A DNA stretch of 64,000 nucleotides from Elephas maximus indicus (lineage: Eukaryota > Chordata > Mammalia > Proboscidea > Elephantidae). The stretch is taken from positions 27,614,001 through 27,678,000 of the forward strand of contig NC_064826.1 of NCBI RefSeq assembly GCF_024166365.1, written 5' to 3'. The notes under the pieces were generated by a model. The model did not search any database, was not told the DNA's origin, and saw only the letters and a list, made by a program, of their open reading frames with translations. The translations under genes and the position numbers were made by a program. Positions 29,197-64,000 of this stretch are shown here, in pieces. Each line of letters starts with the position of its first letter. Position 1 is the first letter of the stretch.

Positions 29197-30061
29197 TTTG
29201 TTGTTGTTGTTAGGTACTGTTGAGTCGGTTCTAATTCACAGCAACCCTATGTACAACAGAACGAAACACTGCCTCGTCCTGTGCCATCCTCACAATCGTT
29301 GCTATGCTTGAGACCATTGTAGCAGCCATGGTGTCAGTCTATCTAGCTGAGGGCCTGCTTCTTTTTCACTGACCCTCTACTCTACCAAGCATGATGTCCT
29401 TCTCCAGGGACCGGTCCCTCCCAATAACATGTCCAAAGTATGTGAGATGAAGTCTTGCCATCTTCGCTTCTGAGGAGAATTCTGGCTGTACTGCTTCCAA
29501 GACAGATTTATTCATTCTTCTGGCAGTCCATGGTATATTCAATACTCTTTGCCACCGCTATAATTCAAAGGCATCAATTCTTCTTCGGTTTTCCTTATTC
29601 ATTGTTCAGCTTTCAAATGTATATGAGATTGAAAATACCATGGTCAGGTGGACTTTAGTACTCAAAGTGACATCTTTGCTTTTCAATACTTTAAAGAGGT
29701 CTTTTGCAGCAGATTTGCCCAAGGCAACACATTGATTTCTTGACTGCTGCTTCCATGGGCCTTGATTGTGGATCCAAGGAAAATGAAATCCTTGACAACT
29801 TCAATCTTTTCTCCGTTTATCACGATGTTGTTTATTGGTCCAGTTGTATTTTTGTTTTCTTTATGTTGAGGTGTAATCCATATTGAAGGCTGTAGTCTTT
29901 GATCTTCATCAGTAGTGCTTCAAGTCTTCTTTGCTTTCCAAAACCAAGACTGTGTCATCTGCATATTGCAGGTTGTTAATGAATCTTCCTCCAGTTCCAG
30001 TACTGCATTCCTCTTCGTGTAGTCCTGCTTCTTAGATTATTTGCTCAGCATACAGATTGAA
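29197..30061 (-). mobile_element. RTE-clade LINE, longest 3' segment in the window
   Basis: 865 bp flanked by the perfect duplication CTACACAGCT (29187-29196 and 30062-30071). The - strand carries the end of an RTE/BovB-like ORF2 with frameshifts. The + strand shows the (GTT)n end at the left and the 5'-truncated end at the right (GCTCAGCATACAGATTGA). Not autonomous. Confidence 0.88.
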
Positions 30062-30135
30062 CTACACAGCTGTATTTCCTGACAATTTGCCATAACGTAA
30101 GCACTCTAGAATTTAAATCACCCTGGTCCTTGTCA

Positions 30136-30302
30136 GGAAACCCTGGTGGCGTAGTGGTTAAGAGCTGCAGCTGCTAACTGAAAGGTCGGCAGCTCAAATC
30201 CACCAGGTGCTCCTTGGAAACCCTATGGGGGCAGTTCTACTCTGTCCTTTAGGGTCGCTATGAGTCAGAATCCACTCAACGGCAATGGATTTGGTTTTGG
30301 TT
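30136..30302 (+). repeat. AfroSINE, perfect target duplication
   Basis: GGAAACCCTGGTGGCGTAGT to GGCAATGGATTTGGTTTTGG. The perfect 12 bp duplication TGGTCCTTGTCA is at 30124-30135 and 30303-30314, suggesting a relatively young insertion. Confidence 0.93.
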
Positions 30303-30498
30303 TGGTCCTTGTCAATCCACCTGGCTTCCAACCCCATGCTTAGCTTGACCTTTGCTTTTGTTGGTGTCCCCGATTGGCAAATCTGCCTGCTTCTAACTCA
30401 TGGCTTGATTCTAAACCAAAGGTCCCTAACCCTTCTTGGTTCATGGTGCCCTTAGTTTCTCAGTACCATTTTTATTCTCTCCTAAGCCAAAAGAACCA

Positions 30499-30652
30499 CA
30501 GCCCTGGTGGTGCAGTGTTTAAGAACTTGGCTACTAACCAAAAGGTTGGCAGTTCTAATTCATCCGCTGTTCCTTGGAAACCCAACACGGCAGTTCTACT
30601 CTGTCCTCTAGAGTCTCTCTGAGTTGGAATCAATTCAATGGCAATGAGTTTG
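30499..30652 (+). repeat. AfroSINE
   Basis: CAGCCCTGGTGGTGCAGTGT to CAATTCAATGGCAATGAGTT. Duplications AAGCCAAAAGAA (30484) and AAGCTAAAAGAA (30653) differ by one base. Confidence 0.9.
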
Positions 30653-30709
30653 AAGCTAAAAGAAATTCCTAATGGTTCTATATACTAAGTAGTTAGGTCT
30701 TGTTATGGA

Positions 30710-31097
30710 ATGTGTCTCCCCAAAATGCGTGTTGAATTCCTGGTCCTTGTACTTGTGGATGTAACCCTGTTTGGAAAGAGGGTTTTATATTGTTACATTA
30801 ACGAGGTCATACCAGTGTAGGATGGATCCTAAACATAATCACTTCTGAGTTACAAAAAGGCCGGAACAGACACAGAGGCACACACAGAGGAAGACAGACA
30901 CTATGTGAAGATCGTTTACAAGCCAAGAATACCAAGGAACCAAGGAACACCTGCAGCTACAGAAAAGGCAGGAATCAACGTGGCTGAGATCCTGATTTGG
31001 ACTTTTAGACTCCAGAACTGTGAGAAAATAAATTTCTGTTCTTTAAAGCCACCCACTTGTGGTATTTGTGTTATAGCAGCCCTAGAAAACTGAGACA
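30710..31097 (+). mobile_element. MaLR/MLT-like LTR, diverged
   Basis: TGTTATGGAATGTGTCTCCC to AACTGAGACA, with TCCAGAACTGTGAGAAAATA and AATTTCTG before GGTATTTGTGTTATAGCAGC. It is the general MLT type, not the close pair at 6606 and 24036. Confidence 0.7.
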
Positions 31098-31329
31098 GGC
31101 TGAAATAATTTAATAATAGTAGTTTGTGCAGCATCGGCAGGTGGTGTTGTATTTCCCTCAAAAATTTATCATTTCCATAGGTGCCCTGTGTGCCTCAATG
31201 CACAGTTAGAGAACCACAGCACCATACACTATTCCATTCCATTGGCCTTTTTTCAGCTTCCATCACCCAGTGGACTCATATCTAGAGTTTGCAGCTATAC
31301 ACACCCCAGTACAACATGCCATAAACAAA

Positions 31330-32142
31330 TACAAATTGATGGCAATATTTATATTTATTTTTGCAATGTCTTGGATAAAAATCATTTAAACAATGTTGGG
31401 TGAGGTGTTATTCTCATAAAAACATCTTTCAAAATCAATGTATTTCTATTTTCCACAAAAGTTAAAATTGCATGCTTAAACGGAGTTAATCACTTAGGTA
31501 ACATGATACAATAGTGTAAGACCAGATACTGCACTATATCATTAAACTAAACAATTACACAGAACTAGAAAATCGACTCAGTAGTAAAATATAAAAATCT
31601 ACAATTATAAATATAAATTTGGTCCATGGAGACACTAGAGCTGTATTTACAGTAAGTATCAGATTATTTCTACTTTAGGTGAATACTGTAGTTGTGAAAT
31701 ACTGAATATCATAGAGAACAGTGTTATATTTATAGTCTACTATATTAAAAGTTATATTTCTAGCAAATCTGATGATTGCTACAAATATATCTAAAAATTT
31801 GACACTAAAAACAAACATGTTTTCTGTAGTTGGGAATTCCTAACATCTATAAACTGAAATTTTCTGTTAAAATCAATACAGAAAAAAAAAAAACACAATT
31901 CCATTCTTAGAAATACTGTAAAATTCAATAATTTTAGTTCAAACATAAGTGAATTACAAGAAGTCTTGCAAAAAGGCACACATTGTTAGCGATGTAAATT
32001 TGGCAGCAGAATCCTATGTCATGAAAGTTACTGTCAGGTGCTAGCAAGTAAACAGATAATAGAAGAATGGACTGATTTTCCTGTCTAATTCCAAAAGAGG
32101 AAAATTAGGTTCAGACGTGGGCTCCTCCCACCCCTTTCTGGA
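31330..32142 (-). other. PTPRZ1: PTPRZ1 3' UTR with candidate poly(A) signal at 31354-31359
   Basis: AT-rich sequence downstream of the stop codon at 32143-32145. On the - strand AATAAA reads at 31354-31359, about 785 bp past the stop. The gene end is inferred from it. The region is free of the AfroSINEs that crowd both sides. Confidence 0.6.
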
Positions 32143-62008
<29,866 letters not shown>

Positions 62009-63797
62009 CTAATGAGGGAATGAATGCCAAAAAAGTAAAGAAATCAAATTCCACAGCACACGACAAATGAGAAAAAAAAGCGTTCGTATTAGGTTTACAA
62101 TGGAAAACTACGATCGTGCAATAAATACATTTGTCAAATACTAACAAAACAGAACGTTTCAAACAGTTGCATGCAAATCAAAGCATCTAACAACTTGGAA
62201 CCTCACAATTACTTAAAAGAAAAAAGAAACACTTTTAAAAGGAGACGGTGGTATAACACTAAGATGAGTTTTTAAAAAATGCAGATGAGAAAAACCACAT
62301 ATTTCATGATAAGTTTTGGCTTATTAGTTGAATTTACTAATTTCCAAATATAATTATATTTGACCCCTACAGCACTATCTGAAACTTTTTTTTTTTGAAC
62401 AATTTTAAAGAGTAAACAGCTTCCTATTAGGTGGTTTGTAACAGGAGATGTACAGGTATCAAAATATTGAAAAAAAACTTCCAAAATTTTTATTATACCA
62501 TGTCATTTTGAAATAAATTTTATGTATGGTTTTCTATGTATTTAATTAGTGGGCCTTTCTTTTGGTTTACACTTCAATGGGTACGAAAAAAGTTATTTCT
62601 GCCAATTCTCTTTTACAATGAATTAAAGTCCCTTTTAGAGATGTTTTCTATCTAAACATATTAGTTTGGAATTTATAATTATTTATTGTTATGATAATAC
62701 CATGAAATTATAAGATTATCTCTGGTAATGTATATAACCCCAAAATGCTTCTGATTCATCAGTAAATGGCTCAGTCTCTCTCCAAACATGCTTTTAAGGC
62801 CACTTTCCAACAAGTCATCTGACTCCAGACTTAATACATGACGACTTAATACATGAACCACTTAAAAGGTATAGAATTACTAGTTATTAAGCAGCTAATT
62901 ATTAAGCTAATGAAAAATTTTCTTGTATTAGACTATGAGTTAAGAACAATGGATTGAAGAAAAAAACTAAGTAAAACTGTGAGGTTCTTTGATTAATTTA
63001 ATTACTATGAACAGCTTAATAATATTCAAAGTTATTTTAGAGCTGTGAAAACCATGAATCTGTCTTTTGGGCACGTGCCGTTTGTGACTTTTAAATCATC
63101 TATTTTTACTTATGGTTTTTAATACTTGGAAGATTAGATGCGGTCACTATTTCAATTACAATTTTATTTGGTGTTAGCCTGATACTTCCTACAAGTTAAC
63201 ATGGCATCACCAGTAACAGCTCGCTTCTGGGAGGAAAAATGGTTCACTATTTTAAAGGTGTTATTCTTCATACTAGTCCACTTTACTTAGGGTTACTTCA
63301 CACTGCTTTCTTGGTCAATGTAACTATGATTTAGATTTCTTTTAGGATTAAATGCATTGGTTTCTATTATTTTAAATTTGGTGGGAAAAAACCCAGCACA
63401 CTTCTTTTCTTTTGATTTCTTAAAACTTCCCAATCTCTGGCATTTTCCTTTTCTGAGCATATCCTGAAACCAAACCCACACCACGCCACAGTAGCTTACT
63501 GTTGCCACTCCTGGGTGGCAGCTGCTGTATAGTGGGCAAAGCAGACCACCGTCTGATCAGACTCAGTGCCCAATGTGCTCCAGAGAGGGGGGTCCACAGA
63601 GCACCTGGAGGGTAAGGGAGGCAAAAAGGCAAAGTGAAGCTTCCTAGAGGGGAGCAGCCAGAGGGGAGGCTGAAGCTGGCTTGCCTGCTGGCAGGATAAT
63701 GCAAAAGGCATGAGCTTTAGAATCACAGATGTGGGTTTGAATCCCAGCTCTGCTGCTATTTATCAGTTGTTAATTAATGTCCCTTAAGTTTGATTTG
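62009..63797 (-). other. PTPRZ1 intron upstream of the microexon
   Basis: Mostly unrecognised AT-rich sequence. A MIR in sense lies at about 63712-63775 (ATGTGGGTTTGAATCCCAGC). No further PTPRZ1 exon was found, so the juxtamembrane and transmembrane exons lie beyond 64000. Confidence 0.55.
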
Positions 63798-63957
63798 GGA
63801 GCCCTGGTGGTGCAGTGGTTAAGAGTTACAGCTGCTAATCAAAAGGTCGGTAGTTCAAATCCACCAGCCACTCCTTGGAAACCCTATGGGGCAGTTCTAC
63901 TCTATACTACAGGGTCGCTATGAGTTGGAATTGACTTCATGGCAATGGGTTTGGTTT
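63798..63957 (+). repeat. AfroSINE, perfect target duplication
   Basis: GGAGCCCTGGTGGTGCAGTG to CATGGCAATGGGTTTGGTTT. The perfect 13 bp duplication TTAAGTTTGATTT is at 63784-63796 and 63958-63970. Confidence 0.93.
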
Positions 63958-63972
63958 TTAAGTTTGATTTGA

Positions 63973-64000
63973 GGAGCCCCGGTGGCACAGTGGTTAAGAG
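63973..64000 (+). repeat. AfroSINE, cut by window end, stacked on neighbour
   Basis: GGAGCCCCGGTGGCACAGTG, then GTTAAGAG. It begins two bases after the right-hand duplication of the SINE at 63798. Confidence 0.88.

Noticed and set aside
63798..63870. tRNA-like heads of AfroSINEs
   Set aside because: They have A and B boxes but no cloverleaf ending in a tRNA 3' terminus, so they are SINE heads rather than tRNA genes.

Overview
The window is mammalian nuclear DNA, almost certainly from an afrotherian and most likely an elephant. The main evidence is at least 44 copies or pieces of a tRNA-headed SINE of the AfroSINE type, together with 3' pieces of an RTE-clade LINE that has the same 3' tail. 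Intron-exon structure with GT-AG junctions is clear in both genes.

Two genes converge tail to tail. On the + strand (688-17925, poly(A) signal near 18087) are the last nine coding exons of AASS, the mitochondrial bifunctional enzyme that degrades lysine through saccharopine. They encode about 374 residues of the saccharopine dehydrogenase half. On the - strand (62008 down to 32143) are the last fifteen coding exons of PTPRZ1, the receptor-type tyrosine phosphatase zeta. They encode 593 residues: a 7-residue juxtamembrane microexon, the active D1 phosphatase domain, the catalytically dead D2 domain and the C-terminal PDZ-binding tail. Every listed exon joins its neighbours in phase with no in-frame stop. 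The order AASS next to PTPRZ1 in convergent orientation matches the mammalian arrangement known from human 7q31.

Region by region: 1-18115 is the AASS 3' half with repeat-rich introns. 18116-31330 is a 13 kb intergenic spacer made largely of transposons: a Tigger-type DNA element, a broken old L1, MaLR-type LTRs, a MER20 and RTE tails. 31330-51520 is the PTPRZ1 3' UTR, D2 and most of D1. 51521-61724 is one large PTPRZ1 intron holding a nearly full-length but dead L1 (52325-60119) flanked by a near-perfect 12 bp target duplication. 61725-64000 has two small juxtamembrane exons and part of the next intron.

I found no new multi-gene system, CRISPR array, rRNA or functional tRNA gene. The most interesting items are a candidate 53 bp poison exon inside the PTPRZ1 D1 region, the 21 bp microexon, a 130 bp intronic sequence present on both sides of one AASS exon, SINEs stacked repeatedly on the same target site, and the fact that the SINE tail matches the end of the RTE reading frame.
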